Source of the DNA: Neobacillus thermocopriae
GTDB lineage: Bacteria; Bacillota; Bacilli; Bacillales; Cytobacillaceae
Length of the DNA stretch: 64,000 nt
Direction: 5' to 3'
Assembly: GCF_010975035.1 (NCBI RefSeq)
Contig: NZ_JAAIUV010000014.1
Location: forward strand, 1 to 64,000
The translations under genes and the position numbers were made by a program. How positions within the stretch are numbered: position 1 is the first letter of the stretch; every line of letters begins with the position of its first letter. Positions 1 to 8,833 of this stretch are shown piece after piece. The notes beneath the pieces were generated by a model. The model worked only from the letters and a program-made list of their open reading frames with translations, was not told the origin of the DNA and did no database searches.

Positions 1-344
1 TCTGGGCCGTGTCTCAGTCCCAGTGTGGCCGATCACCCTCTCAGGTCGGCTACGCATCGTCGCCTTGGTGAGCCATTACCTCACCAACTAGCTAATGCGC
101 CGCGGGCCCATCTGTAAGTGTCAGCGTAAACCGACTTTCAGCATCCCCTCATGCGAGGGGATGAATTATCCGGTATTAGCTCCGGTTTCCCGAAGTTATC
201 CCAGTCTTACAGGCAGGTTGCCCACGTGTTACTCACCCGTCCGCCGCTAACCAACAGAAGCAAGCTTCTATTGGTCCGCTCGACTTGCATGTATTAGGCA
301 CGCCGCCAGCGTTCGTCCTGAGCCAGGATCAAACTCTCCAAAAA
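1..344 (-). rRNA. rrs: 16S ribosomal RNA, 5' part (runs off the window)
   Basis: The plus strand shows the reverse complement of the universal 16S start: the AGAGTTTGATCCTGGCTCAG primer site lies at about 318-337, followed on the minus strand by the conserved GGCGGCGTGCCTAATACATG stretch. The mature 5' end is set near 344 by counting back from the A at E. coli position 8. Only about the first 340 nt are present; the rest lies left of position 1. There is no separate promoter between the last tRNA and this gene, so it is probably co-transcribed with the upstream tRNA cluster. Confidence 0.97.
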
Positions 345-420
345 AGTTGATTAGCTCATAAAATTAACGTTGGCTTCGTTTCGATTGAAACGAATGTTGT
401 GATTATTGACGTTTTTGGTT

Positions 421-440
421 GTTTAGTTTTCAAAGAACAA
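421..440 (-). promoter_or_regulatory. boxA-like antitermination element of the rrn leader
   Basis: Read on the minus strand, TTGTTCTTTGAAAACTAAAC lies between tRNA-Gly and 16S. TTCTTTGAAAACT is the form commonly found flanking rRNA genes in Bacillus and resembles boxA (TGCTCTTTG). That it recruits Nus factors is inferred from the family. Confidence 0.55.
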
Positions 441-449
441 TAACATTTG

Positions 450-523
450 TGGAGCGGGTGATGGGAATCGAACCCACGACAACAGCTTGGAAGGCTGTGG
501 TTTTACCATTAAACTACACCCGC
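450..523 (-). tRNA. tRNA-Gly(UCC)
   Basis: The minus strand gives a full cloverleaf with acceptor GCGGGTG/CACCCGC, anticodon loop CTTCCAA and the TTCGATTC T-arm. CCA is encoded. It is the last tRNA before 16S. Confidence 0.97.
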
Positions 524-538
524 AAATACATTTTATAG

Positions 539-615
539 TGGTCGGGAAGACAGGATTCGAACCTGCGACCCCTTGGTCCCAAACCAAGTGCTCTACCAAG
601 CTGAGCTACTTCCCG
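539..615 (-). tRNA. tRNA-Pro(UGG)
   Basis: Acceptor CGGGAAG/CTTCCCG, anticodon loop TTTGGGA and T-arm GGTTCGAATCC are visible on the minus strand. CCA is encoded. Confidence 0.97.
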
Positions 616-631
616 GAATTATATATTTATA

Positions 632-708
<77 letters not shown>

Positions 709-768
709 TCTGTGAAAAACGACTTTTGTATTATATCATAACCTAATCGTTATGTCAATACATTTTTT

Positions 769-854
<86 letters not shown>

Positions 855-916
855 GTTAAGAATTAGAGACAAAAACTATTATAACACGAAATCTAGTTTT
901 TTCAACTAGAATTTAT

Positions 917-1001
917 TGGTGCGGGTGAAGGGAGTCGAACCCCCACGCCTTACGGCGCCAGATCCTAAGTCTGGTGCGTCTGCCAATTCCGCCACACCCG
1001 C
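917..1001 (-). tRNA. tRNA-Leu(UAG)
   Basis: A class II tRNA with acceptor GCGGGTG/CACCCGC, anticodon loop CTTAGGA and a long variable arm. CCA is encoded. Confidence 0.97.
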
Positions 1002-1009
1002 AAAATTAA

Positions 1010-1084
1010 TGGCTGGGCTAGCTGGATTCGAACCAGCGAATCACGGAGTCAAAGTCCGTTGCCTTACCGCTTGGCTATAGCCCA
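1010..1084 (-). tRNA. tRNA-Gln(UUG)
   Basis: Acceptor TGGGCTA/TAGCCCA and anticodon loop CTTTGAC are visible. CCA is encoded. Confidence 0.97.
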
Positions 1085-1105
1085 ACAAAAATATTTACCT
1101 ATAAA

Positions 1106-1182
1106 TGGCGGTCTGGACGGGACTCGAACCCGCGACCTCCTGCGTGACAGGCAGGCATTCTAACCAACTGAACTACCAGACC
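1106..1182 (-). tRNA. tRNA-Asp(GUC)
   Basis: Acceptor GGTCTGG/CCAGACC and anticodon loop CTGTCAC are visible. CCA is encoded. Confidence 0.97.
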
Positions 1183-1229
1183 AAAGAAAGAAACAGAAAA
1201 TAAGCCTAATACTCATTTTCCATTCCTGA

Positions 1230-1301
1230 TGACCCCTACGGGATTCGAACCCGTGTTACCGCCGTGAAAGGGCGGTGTCTTAACCACTTGACCAAGGGGC
1301 C
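1230..1301 (-). tRNA. tRNA-Glu(UUC)
   Basis: Acceptor GGCCCCT/AGGGGTC and anticodon loop CTTTCAC are visible. It is the only tRNA of the ten without an encoded CCA (ATC follows the acceptor), so it needs CCA addition by nucleotidyltransferase. Confidence 0.97.
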
Positions 1302-1316
1302 AGATATAAGAATTTA

Positions 1317-1407
1317 TGGCGGAGAAGGAGGGATTTGAACCCTCGCGCCGCTTGCGCGACCTACACCCTTAGCAGGGGCGCCTCTTCAGCCACTTGAGTA
1401 CTTCCCC
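1317..1407 (-). tRNA. tRNA-Ser(GCU)
   Basis: A class II tRNA with acceptor GGGGAAG/CTTCTCC (one G-U pair), anticodon loop CTGCTAA and a long variable arm. CCA is encoded. Confidence 0.96.
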
Positions 1408-1411
1408 AATA

Positions 1412-1486
1412 TGGCTCCGCAGGCAGGATTCGAACCTACGACCGATCGGTTAACAGCCGATAGCTCTACCACTGAGCTACTGCGGA
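1412..1486 (-). tRNA. tRNA-Asn(GUU)
   Basis: Acceptor TCCGCAG/CTGCGGA and anticodon loop CTGTTAA are visible. CCA is encoded. It is the first gene of the cluster, about 70 nt downstream of the promoter. Confidence 0.97.
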
Positions 1487-1564
1487 ATAATTAGCATTCA
1501 TAGATTACTGTGAATAACATCATTTACTATCTTCCAACAGGTCATCTCCCTGTCGACTCTTTAA

Positions 1565-1593
1565 ATTATAATGACGAGACAATCTAATGTCAA
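1565..1593 (-). promoter_or_regulatory. Consensus sigma-A promoter of the tRNA/rrn operon
   Basis: On the minus strand TTGACA (1593-1588) and TATAAT (1570-1565) are perfect consensus hexamers with exactly 17 bp between them. Transcription should start near 1558 and run through ten tRNAs into 16S. No other comparable promoter is seen before 16S. Confidence 0.9.
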
Positions 1594-1633
1594 CATTAAT
1601 TTTAAAGAAAAAATTTTGGAATTAGTAAATCAA

Positions 1634-2107
1634 TTATTTCATAAACAATTCCTTTACCTTTTCTAGTTTTCCCTTACACTTTCCGCAAACATAGCGGTTT
1701 GTGTCAATTCTTCTTTTTCTATAATAGGGTAAATGGCATTGCGTACATTTATAAAGAAGAACCTTTTTCATTAATGGCTTTCTTTTTTCATTAGGTAACT
1801 GATTGCAATATCTCGGTGCTCCAACTTTTTTTAATAATAGTTTAAAATCTCGATCACGATGCTGATACCCTTTCCCCTCAAGGTGAAGATGATAGTGAAC
1901 AAGTTCATGTTTAATAATCCCAACTAATTCTTCTTCACCAAGTTGCTCTAAGTACTTTTTATTAATTTCAATATTATGTGTCTCCAAAATATAACGGCCG
2001 CCAGTTGTACGTAATCGAGGATTAAACATTGCTTTATGTCTAAATGGTTTTCCGAATGAATCAATGGAGATTTTTTCAACCATTAATTGAAGTTCTGAAT
2101 CCAACAT
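1634..2107 (-). CDS. sprT: SprT-like zinc metalloprotease-fold protein (YdcK)
   Basis: A 157-residue SprT-family protein. It has the HELVHYH zinc-binding motif (HExxH) in the middle and, at the C terminus, a zinc ribbon with two CxxC-type pairs ([10 protein letters not shown] and [10 protein letters not shown]). The ATG at 2107 is chosen over an in-frame ATG 21 nt upstream because GAGTGGGG precedes it at good spacing, whereas the upstream ATG has no ribosome binding site. The family is related to the Spartan protease of DNA-protein crosslink repair, but the bacterial role is not established. It sits between the tRNA operon and cmpA/tex as in B. subtilis (ydcK). Confidence 0.93.
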   Translation of the reverse strand: MLDSELQLMVEKISIDSFGKPFRHKAMFNPRLRTTGGRYILETHNIEINKKYLEQLGEEELVGIIKHELVHYHLHLEGKGYQHRDRDFKLLLKKVGAPRYCNQLPNEKRKPLMKKVLLYKCTQCHLPYYRKRRIDTNRYVCGKCKGKLEKVKELFMK

Positions 2108-2202
2108 TTTTACCCCACTCGCTTTCATTCGAACGTGACAACCTATTATAGCATATATTGTTTATACCCTTAGGAGGAATTTACTTTTCGGGAGGTTTAA
2201 CT

Positions 2203-2316
2203 ATGCCTACTTGGTTTCAAAACCAAATGAAAAGAGCTTTCTATGAAAAAAACCGTTACCAAATTAAACTGTTAAACCAATGCTGGTTTTTTTACAGAAA
2301 AAAACACTGCTCTTAA
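2203..2316 (+). CDS. cmpA: Cortex morphogenetic protein CmpA
   Basis: A 37-codon reading frame starting MPTWFQNQMKRAFYEKN and ending RKKHCS. It closely matches my memory of B. subtilis CmpA, also 37 residues. A perfect GGAGGT lies 6 nt before the ATG. CmpA is a sporulation quality-control peptide: it acts with ClpXP to degrade the coat base protein SpoIVA in mother cells that assemble the envelope wrongly. The position between sprT and tex is also as in B. subtilis. Expression is expected to be mother-cell specific (sigma-E), but I could not identify a convincing sigma-E promoter by eye. Confidence 0.93.
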   Translation: MPTWFQNQMKRAFYEKNRYQIKLLNQCWFFYRKKHCS

Positions 2317-2488
2317 ATAACCTTAGCACTTTATTTTAAGACGAACGCCATAAGACACGCCGATAAGAAGGACTCTTCCTATTGATCCCTCTTAACGAAT
2401 TGGCTTATGGCCTTAAGTCCAATTAACGCTGTAGCCTTAGGTCATCTAAAAGCAGTGTTTATCCTTTTGAAAACAATCCTTAAACTAT

Positions 2489-4660
2489 TTATGACGGCTG
2501 CAGCATGGTTAGTGCTACACGTCCTTTTTTCATGTCGACTGAATCCACCCAAACAGTTACAACATCCCCTACGGAAACAATATCTAATGGATGCTTTACA
2601 AAACGATCACTTAATTTCGATATATGCACGAGACCGTCTTGTTTTACTCCAATATCAACAAATGCTCCAAAGTCTACCACATTTCTAACTGTACCTTGTA
2701 GTTCCATACCAGGTTTTAAATCTTCAAGTTTAAGTACATCTTTTTTCAGCAGTGGCCGAGGAAGGTCATCGCGCGGGTCCCTTTCTGGTCTAACAAGGGC
2801 ATCAACGATATCCTTTAATGTTAACTCACCAATGGAAAGTTCATTTGAAACCGATTTAAGATCTAATTTGCTTAAGGCGGACTTCAATTCTTCGGTTCCT
2901 AAATCAGCTGTAGAGAACCCTAGATTTTGCAATAATTTTTCTACTTCATGATAGTTTTCCGGGTGAATACCCGTACGATCTAGCGGCTGTTCTCCATCTA
3001 GTACACGTAAGAAACCAATGGCCTGTTCATATGTTTTGGCACCTAGACGCGGTACTTTCTTTAATTGGGCACGACTAGTAAACTTTCCATTTTCGTCACG
3101 CATTTTAACAATATTATTTGCAGTGGTTTTATTTAGACCAGCTACATACTGAAGCAAGGATGTGGATGCAGTGTTTACATTTACCCCTACTTGGTTTACT
3201 GCGGTTTCGACGACAAAATTTAGTGACTCAGAAAGCCGTTTTTGTGACACATCATGCTGGTATTGACCTACTCCTACCGATTTTGGGTCAATTTTTACTA
3301 ATTCAGCAAGCGGATCCTGCAGACGACGGGCAATCGAGACTGCACTCCGTTCCTCAACTTGGAGATCCGGAAACTCTTCTCTCGCAAGATCCGAAGCGGA
3401 GTATACACTTGCACCGGCTTCATTTACAATTAAATAAAAAATTTCTTGATCCACTTCTTTTAAAACATCGGCAACAAACTGCTCTGTTTCCCTTGAGGCT
3501 GTCCCGTTTCCGATTGCGACCACTTCTATTTTGAATTCACGAAGGATGTTAGTGAGCTTTTCTTTCGCTTCCTTTGTTTTTGAAACAGGCGGATGTGGGT
3601 AAATGACATCAATTTTTAATACCTTTCCTGTTTCATCCACAGCTGCTAGTTTACATCCTGTCCGATAGGCCGGGTCTACCCCTAATACCATCTTGCCTTT
3701 TAACGGTGGTTGCAATAATAAATTTCGGAGATTTTCTGAAAAAATATGTATTGCCTGCTCTTCCGCTTTATCGGTTAATTCACTACGAATTTCTCGTTCA
3801 ATGGAAGGTTGAATTAAACGTTTGTAACTATCCTCTATAGCTTCCATCACAAATTCGGCTGCGGGCGAATGCAAGTTTTTGACCCATTTTTTAGACAATT
3901 TATCCATAATGATATCCGCGTTGATTTTAACTGATACCTTTAGAATCTCTTCCTTTTCGCCACGATTTAAAGCGAGTATACGATGGGGTACAATTTTATT
4001 GACTGGTTCCTCGTACTCATAATACATTTCATATACATTTTTTTCGTCTTTTTCTTTATCTTTTACAGCAGAGACAACAATACCAGATTTAAAGGTTTCG
4101 CGGCGAATCCATTTCCGGCTTTCCGCATCATCCGACACCCTTTCGGCAATAATATCCTGTGCACCGGCTATTGCCTCTTCAATTGTAAGTACCTCTTTTT
4201 CCACCGATAAGTATTCTTTTGCTTTTTCTTCAACACTTTGATTAGAAAAAGTAAGCATCCAATCGGCTAGCGGCTCAAGTCCTTTTTCTTTAGCAATGGT
4301 TGCCTTAGTGCGTCTTTTTTGTTTATATGGACGATATAAGTCTTCCACTTCTTGAAGTTTTTCAGCCTTTTGAATGCTATGTTGAAGCTCTTCCGTAAGT
4401 TTTCCTTGTTCAGCAATCATGCGGAGAACTTCTTCTTTCCTTTGTTCAAGATTCTGGATATATTGCCAACGTTCTAGAATATTCCTAATTTGCACCTCAT
4501 CCAACGCACCGGTCATTTCTTTTCGATAACGGGCAATGAATGGAACTGTATTTCCTTCATTTAATAAAGAAATTACATTTTTAACCTGTTTAATGGAAAT
4601 TGCCAGTTCACCAGCAACCTTCCCTAATAGTTGTTCCTCTTTTAAAACGGTTTCAGTCAC
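2489..4660 (-). CDS. tex: Tex family RNA-binding transcription accessory protein (YdcI)
   Basis: A 723-residue Tex/YdcI homologue. Order of parts: N-terminal helical region with the conserved EGNTVPFIARYRKE and GALDEVQIR stretches; YqgF/RNase H-like domain (GVDPAYRTGCKLA, about 330-430); helix-hairpin-helix region (LNKTTANNIVKMRDENG); C-terminal S1 RNA-binding domain (VDFGAFVDIGVKQDGLVHIS). It binds nucleic acid; in other species Tex affects toxin gene expression and transcription. The GTG at 4660 is preferred because AGGAGG precedes it by 9 nt; a TTG at 4663 is the other candidate, and the upstream ATG (4681) has no ribosome binding site. A TACAAT -10-like box lies about 30 nt upstream. In B. 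subtilis the rsb-sigB operon separates it from ndoA; here only a repeat-containing gap does. Confidence 0.95.
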   Translation of the reverse strand: MTETVLKEEQLLGKVAGELAISIKQVKNVISLLNEGNTVPFIARYRKEMTGALDEVQIRNILERWQYIQNLEQRKEEVLRMIAEQGKLTEELQHSIQKAEKLQEVEDLYRPYKQKRRTKATIAKEKGLEPLADWMLTFSNQSVEEKAKEYLSVEKEVLTIEEAIAGAQDIIAERVSDDAESRKWIRRETFKSGIVVSAVKDKEKDEKNVYEMYYEYEEPVNKIVPHRILALNRGEKEEILKVSVKINADIIMDKLSKKWVKNLHSPAAEFVMEAIEDSYKRLIQPSIEREIRSELTDKAEEQAIHIFSENLRNLLLQPPLKGKMVLGVDPAYRTGCKLAAVDETGKVLKIDVIYPHPPVSKTKEAKEKLTNILREFKIEVVAIGNGTASRETEQFVADVLKEVDQEIFYLIVNEAGASVYSASDLAREEFPDLQVEERSAVSIARRLQDPLAELVKIDPKSVGVGQYQHDVSQKRLSESLNFVVETAVNQVGVNVNTASTSLLQYVAGLNKTTANNIVKMRDENGKFTSRAQLKKVPRLGAKTYEQAIGFLRVLDGEQPLDRTGIHPENYHEVEKLLQNLGFSTADLGTEELKSALSKLDLKSVSNELSIGELTLKDIVDALVRPERDPRDDLPRPLLKKDVLKLEDLKPGMELQGTVRNVVDFGAFVDIGVKQDGLVHISKLSDRFVKHPLDIVSVGDVVTVWVDSVDMKKGRVALTMLQPS

Positions 4661-4699
4661 CAAAGTCTTCCTCCTGTCCATTTTTTCTTATTGTATCAA

Positions 4700-4882
4700 A
4701 TAACATAAGGAGTTTCATAAGAAAAGCGAAAGCCCCCTGTTTTGCGGCGTATGACATGGAGGTCTCCAACTGAGATAAAGGATATACAATGAGTCAAAAG
4801 GCGAATCGATGTTGACTTATCTTAAGGTGGAGTTCGAAAGCGTCTTGCTGCTAGGGGGCTGGAGCTAGACAGTTCTTAAAGT
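4700..4882. repeat. Degenerate intergenic repeat, copy A
   Basis: A non-coding stretch holding CCAACTGAGATAAAGGA (4766-4782) and, further on, CGAAAGCGTCTTGCTG and GCTAGACAGTT. The 17-bp word recurs exactly at 33118-33134. The second block recurs in altered form at about 33410-33460 (CGAAGGCGTCTCGCTG and GCTAGATAGTT). This looks like an old, mobile-type intergenic repeat without coding capacity. Similar words occur in other Bacillaceae in my memory, but I cannot confirm this here. Confidence 0.6.
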
Positions 4883-4902
4883 CGCCATTTTTTCTCAATA
4901 AA

Positions 4903-4932
4903 ATAAAAAAGCAAGCTTTTTATAGCTTGCTT
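4903..4932 (-). terminator. Rho-independent terminator
   Basis: Minus-strand stem AAGCAAGC/GCTTGCTT followed by TTTTTTATTTT. Second hairpin downstream of ndoA. Confidence 0.7.
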
Positions 4933-4968
4933 AAGCAGTATGAAGGTATGGGCACAGCATTATGTACG

Positions 4969-5002
4969 AAAACACGCCCTTTGTTACAAAAGAGCGTGTT
5001 TT
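4969..5002 (-). terminator. Terminator after ndoA
   Basis: A near-perfect hairpin, AAAACACGC...GCGTGTTTT, begins just after the ndoA stop on the minus strand and ends in TTTT. Confidence 0.7.
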
Positions 5003-5006
5003 ATGA

Positions 5007-5357
5007 CTAAAAATCGATGAGACCTAAGCTTACTTGCAAGGCTTCATCCACTTTCTCCATCATTTCGTCATCGAGATGGGTAATTTTATCGGTTAACCGC
5101 TGCTTATCAATTGTACGAATCTGCTCCAACAGAATGACCGAATCTCGTTCAAATCCGTAGCGCTTCGCATCAATTTCAACATGAGTAGGAAGCTTCGCTT
5201 TTTGAATTTGAGCTGTAATCGCTGCAACAATAACTGTGGGACTAAACCGATTCCCGATGTCGTTTTGGATGACAAGTACAGGACGGACTCCGCCTTGTTC
5301 AGAACCAACAACTGGGGATAGGTCCGCGAAATATACGTCACCACGCTTGACAATCAA
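5007..5357 (-). CDS. ndoA: Type II toxin EndoA (MazF/PemK family mRNA interferase)
   Basis: A 116-residue MazF-family endoribonuclease, nearly identical to my memory of B. subtilis NdoA ([20 protein letters not shown]..., with the [10 protein letters not shown] and HLDDEMM stretches). It cleaves mRNA at UACAU in B. subtilis. I place the start at the TTG (5357): GGAGG lies 8 nt upstream, the length then equals the B. subtilis protein, and the alternative GTG at 5372 would overlap the antitoxin. The Shine-Dalgarno is inside the last codons of ndoAI, so translation is coupled with the antitoxin. Confidence 0.96.
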   Translation of the reverse strand: MIVKRGDVYFADLSPVVGSEQGGVRPVLVIQNDIGNRFSPTVIVAAITAQIQKAKLPTHVEIDAKRYGFERDSVILLEQIRTIDKQRLTDKITHLDDEMMEKVDEALQVSLGLIDF

Positions 5358-5361
5358 GGGA

Positions 5362-5643
5362 TTATCCTCCACTTACAAGTCGTTCAACTGTATGCTCTGC
5401 CTCATATTCTGCTTGAAATGCTTCTGACGCAATTCGAAGATTAATTTTTGCCATTTCCATGTACCCACGTCTCATGGATTCGCGAATTTGTCTCTTTTTT
5501 CGTTCGCGCAAATACATTTTTGTTGCCTGGTAGATAAACTCACTTCGGTTTACATTTTCTTGCTTAACAAACCCATCTAATTCAGTTAATAGATGTTGCG
5601 GTAATTTTACCAAGATTTCCGTAGTTGCGCTGGATTCAGCCAC
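5362..5643 (-). CDS. ndoAI: Antitoxin EndoAI (ribbon-helix-helix)
   Basis: A 93-residue antitoxin with an N-terminal ribbon-helix-helix ([17 protein letters not shown]...[10 protein letters not shown]) and the highly conserved C-terminal toxin-binding tail ([12 protein letters not shown] ... [12 protein letters not shown]). The GTG at 5643 is chosen because GGAGG is 9 nt upstream and the length matches B. subtilis; an ATG 6 nt upstream is too close to the SD. It is the first gene of the toxin-antitoxin pair, with 4 nt between its stop and the ndoA TTG. No promoter was assigned in the 285-nt gap to alr. Confidence 0.95.
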   Translation of the reverse strand: MAESSATTEILVKLPQHLLTELDGFVKQENVNRSEFIYQATKMYLRERKKRQIRESMRRGYMEMAKINLRIASEAFQAEYEAEHTVERLVSGG

Positions 5644-5928
5644 AAACATACACCTCCACCATCACTACACACCAATTTATCGCCAATTAAGATTGATTAC
5701 CGATTGGCATTTTTTGCAGCGTCGCCACATAAACCGTCCAAAGGGATTTAACATTTGGCGAGTCTCCATTTATCTATACCATAGTTTATAATACCATTAA
5801 ACGATTACCATGCATAGACTAAATATATTTCCTATTGTATTATAAGCCAATAAAACAACCTTTTATGCACAAATCATTAGTAAAATCATAAGTAGGATTT
5901 CTTTTAAATAAACTATAACTAAAAGTAC

Positions 5929-7086
5929 TTAAAGAAGATAGTTTTTTACTTCGACAATTTTTCCACCTTTTTTATAAAATCGGGGGACACGTTTAGAAAT
6001 GATACAAGTTACTTCATAATTAATAGTATCAAGCTTGGCTGCAATTTCATTTACAGAAATCACTTCTTCTTTTTGTCTACCAATTAAAGTTACCTCCGTG
6101 CCAACCGGAACATGATATGGAAGGCGAACCATACATTGATCCATACAGATTCTTCCTACAATCGGTGAGCGAATTCCATTGACAAGCACTTCCTGCCCCT
6201 GAAGTTTTCGAATCCACCCATCAGCATACCCAATTGGTATTGTTCCAATCCATTCTTCTCCTTCACTCACATAAGTGGCGCCATAGCTCACTTTATCTCC
6301 CTTTTGCAGTTTTTTTACATGAATAAGCTTCGACTTTAATGAGAAAGCTTCCTTTAACGGAAAAGGAATTTCTTTTTCCATTTCTAACGAAGGGGTTAAA
6401 CCGTACATGGCAATCCCAACTCGAACGGCATTAAAATAAGCTCTTGGAAACCGTATCGATGCGGCGCTATTACTTGAATGAATATACTTTGGCTTTTTAG
6501 CAAGAGAGGCAACCAGCTTTTCAAATTTCACCAATTGCTCTTCAAAATAAGTGATGTCCAATTCATCTGCTGTGGCAAAATGGGTAAAAACGCCTTCAAG
6601 CTCAAACCGTTCATCATCGGCAATTATTTTCTCAATCCCACATATTTCCTCGCTCGTTCGTACACCGATTCTTCCCATACCAGTATCTATTTTCAAATGA
6701 ACTTTCATTCTGTCTTCAGATTTTAAATAATTTTTTGCTTCCTCGAGCCATTCTTTTTGAAAAACAGTTAAGGTAATATGATTCCTTGCCGCGATTTGAC
6801 AGTCTTGAGGACGGCTAGCGCCTAATACAAGAATTGGAGCGTTGATCCCATTATTTCTTAGAGCTATTGCTTCATCTAAAAAGGCAACTGCCAAATAGGT
6901 AGCCCCTGCTTCTAATGCTGTTTTTGCCACTTGGATATCACCATGTCCATAGGCATTTGCCTTTACCACCGCAATCATATCCACGCCTTGAGGGAGAAGA
7001 CTCTGAATGGATCGTATATTTTCTGTAATTCGTTCCAGATCCACTTCCACCCATGTATCTCTATAAAAGCATTCCACTTCTTCCAT
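5929..7086 (-). CDS. alr: Alanine racemase
   Basis: A 385-residue fold-type III PLP enzyme interconverting L- and D-alanine for peptidoglycan. The PLP lysine is K42 in [11 protein letters not shown]; the second catalytic base is the tyrosine in [10 protein letters not shown]; the [10 protein letters not shown] stretch is also typical. Length is normal. The ribosome binding site is weak (GGAAGTGGAAGTCAG before the ATG). It follows ydcC with a terminator between them, so it probably has its own promoter. D-Ala feeds the ddl and murF steps encoded 5-8 kb away on the same strand. Confidence 0.96.
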   Translation of the reverse strand: MEEVECFYRDTWVEVDLERITENIRSIQSLLPQGVDMIAVVKANAYGHGDIQVAKTALEAGATYLAVAFLDEAIALRNNGINAPILVLGASRPQDCQIAARNHITLTVFQKEWLEEAKNYLKSEDRMKVHLKIDTGMGRIGVRTSEEICGIEKIIADDERFELEGVFTHFATADELDITYFEEQLVKFEKLVASLAKKPKYIHSSNSAASIRFPRAYFNAVRVGIAMYGLTPSLEMEKEIPFPLKEAFSLKSKLIHVKKLQKGDKVSYGATYVSEGEEWIGTIPIGYADGWIRKLQGQEVLVNGIRSPIVGRICMDQCMVRLPYHVPVGTEVTLIGRQKEEVISVNEIAAKLDTINYEVTCIISKRVPRFYKKGGKIVEVKNYLL

Positions 7087-7130
7087 CTGACTTCCACTTC
7101 CCCAAATTATTTGTTATTTATTATACCATA

Positions 7131-7160
7131 AAAAAATAACAGGCCCCTTAAGAGCCTGCT
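7131..7160 (-). terminator. Terminator after ydcC
   Basis: Minus-strand stem AGCAGGC/GCCTGTT followed by ATTTTTTTAT, 12 nt after the ydcC stop. Confidence 0.85.
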
Positions 7161-7171
7161 ATGAAAAGAGT

Positions 7172-8188
7172 CTACTTCACTGCTTCTCCTTGAACAGATT
7201 TCGCTACTTCAATCATTTCTTCTTTTGTTAGGTTATTCGAAGCAATCATATAGTCTACTCCATTATATGTCCAAGTGAGAGAGTTATCTGTTACTGCTCC
7301 AATGGTAATCCCTAAATCAACGAGGTCTCCCTCAACATAAGTTGGATATGTGGATGCCTCTTTTACTTTTACTTTTTCTTGAACAAGAGTATAGGATTTT
7401 TCTTTTCCTTCATAAGTGAGAACAACCCGCTTACCGTCTTCGATTGTCATTTTCTTTTCTCCCGTTAGCTTTGTACCCTGAATTTCATAAGTAGGATATT
7501 TAACCGTAAAGGATGGATCTTTTTCGTCTGCCATAGCTGGCATATCGAGGTCAGCGCGAGTCATGTTTTTCTTCATATCAAAATCGTCCTTGTCAAAGCT
7601 GGCATTAAATGTAACCTTTTCAAACTTTACAGTGACAAGAGCATTCCCATCTGAATCCATTACTTTAACGGAAGCAGGTGTCAAATCCTTTTTATTTAAT
7701 TTAATTTCCTGCACTGGGAGCATACTATTGTTTTGATAGCGTGTTTTTGTTTCAAACACATAATGTTCTTTTGTTGCAGAGAACTTGGCCCCTTTATCTG
7801 CAACAATATCTTTAATTAATGATTCGTATAAATACGCTTGGCTGCTATTGGTAGGCCAATCACTTTGGAAACGAAAGCTCTTTTTAAGTGCGGGTGTCAG
7901 TACAAACACCCCTTCTTTATTTCTTAATATCATTTGGCTTTGATCTTTTTCAGCGTTCTTTAAATTCACACGATAGTAAGAAGGATCCATATGCCAGATT
8001 TCTACATCATACGTTTGTGAATCAGTACCCATTCTCAACGTCATTTTTGCCTTCATCTTATAGCTAGATAAGTCCTCGAGTTTTCCGTTTAACTCCTTGA
8101 CCACATCATCTTGTGACTTGGAACCGCATGCTGCAAGTAAAAAGATGGCCATCAGCCCTGTCATCAGCAGCAACAACTTTTTCTTCAT
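7172..8188 (-). CDS. ydcC: LolA-like sporulation lipoprotein (YdcC/GerS type)
   Basis: A 338-residue exported lipoprotein: MKKK, a hydrophobic segment and a lipobox ending LLAAC at about residue 21, then a LolA/LolB-like beta-rich domain (YDVEIWHMDPSYYRVNLKN). Homologues are B. subtilis YdcC and C. difficile GerS, linked to spore cortex modification or germination; the molecular activity is not settled. The ATG at 8188 is chosen over one 24 nt upstream because AGGGG lies 8 nt before it and the signal peptide then starts normally. It lies between acpS and alr, as in B. subtilis. Confidence 0.9.
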   Translation of the reverse strand: MKKKLLLLMTGLMAIFLLAACGSKSQDDVVKELNGKLEDLSSYKMKAKMTLRMGTDSQTYDVEIWHMDPSYYRVNLKNAEKDQSQMILRNKEGVFVLTPALKKSFRFQSDWPTNSSQAYLYESLIKDIVADKGAKFSATKEHYVFETKTRYQNNSMLPVQEIKLNKKDLTPASVKVMDSDGNALVTVKFEKVTFNASFDKDDFDMKKNMTRADLDMPAMADEKDPSFTVKYPTYEIQGTKLTGEKKMTIEDGKRVVLTYEGKEKSYTLVQEKVKVKEASTYPTYVEGDLVDLGITIGAVTDNSLTWTYNGVDYMIASNNLTKEEMIEVAKSVQGEAVK

Positions 8189-8391
8189 TCCTTCAGCCCC
8201 TTCTTGTCTCATTTCATTTCCATGTAGAGAAGAGAAAAGCAGGGTTCAGGCAGGGTTCAAAACAAATTCCTTGAATTTCAAGTCATTTGTTTTTCAAAAT
8301 AACCGTAGCTGACCTTGTCTCTCCCATTTTCCCTACGAATATATGAGACAAGGATTAGGAATATGCCCAAGCTGTTTTATTTTTAAAAATT

Positions 8392-8742
8392 TCATTCCTC
8401 TTCAATTATTACTTGGGCGACGGCATAATCTCGGCTATGGGAAATAGACAAATGCGCCCGTATAGCTGGTTTAGCAATAATCGGTTTTCCAGCCTGATCG
8501 TTCGAGATTTCTATGTCCAAGAACGACAACTCTCTCCCAATCCCGGTGCCTATCGCTTTAGAAAAGGCCTCTTTGGCTGCAAACCTTCCCGCTAAAAACT
8601 CGATCTTTCTTCTGTCTTGTAACTCTTCATATCTTGCCTTTTCACTAACAGTTAAAATCCGGTCAACAAATTTCTTTTGTCTATTTATTAGAGCTTCAAT
8701 CCGAGATAGTTCAATAATATCAATGCCGATTCCTTTAATCAT
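8392..8742 (-). CDS. acpS: Holo-[acyl-carrier-protein] synthase
   Basis: A 116-residue AcpS that transfers 4'-phosphopantetheine from CoA to the acyl carrier protein. Both Mg-binding motifs are present: GIGIDIIEL with D8 and [10 protein letters not shown] with E58. The C-terminal [15 protein letters not shown] strand is also typical. A good SD (GAAGGAAGGA) precedes the ATG. It is divergent from ydcA, which starts 92 nt away. Confidence 0.96.
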   Translation of the reverse strand: MIKGIGIDIIELSRIEALINRQKKFVDRILTVSEKARYEELQDRRKIEFLAGRFAAKEAFSKAIGTGIGRELSFLDIEISNDQAGKPIIAKPAIRAHLSISHSRDYAVAQVIIEEE

Positions 8743-8833
8743 CGTATCCTTCCTTCTATTTATTTTTCTAATTGCATAATAGTGTACAAGGTAGAAATAA
8801 AGTCTATGATAGTTAGTGAGAGGAGGTTAATCA

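Noticed and set aside
2407-2688. 93-codon plus-strand ORF overlapping the end of tex
   Set aside because: It is antisense to the S1 domain of tex, which is clearly the real coding frame.
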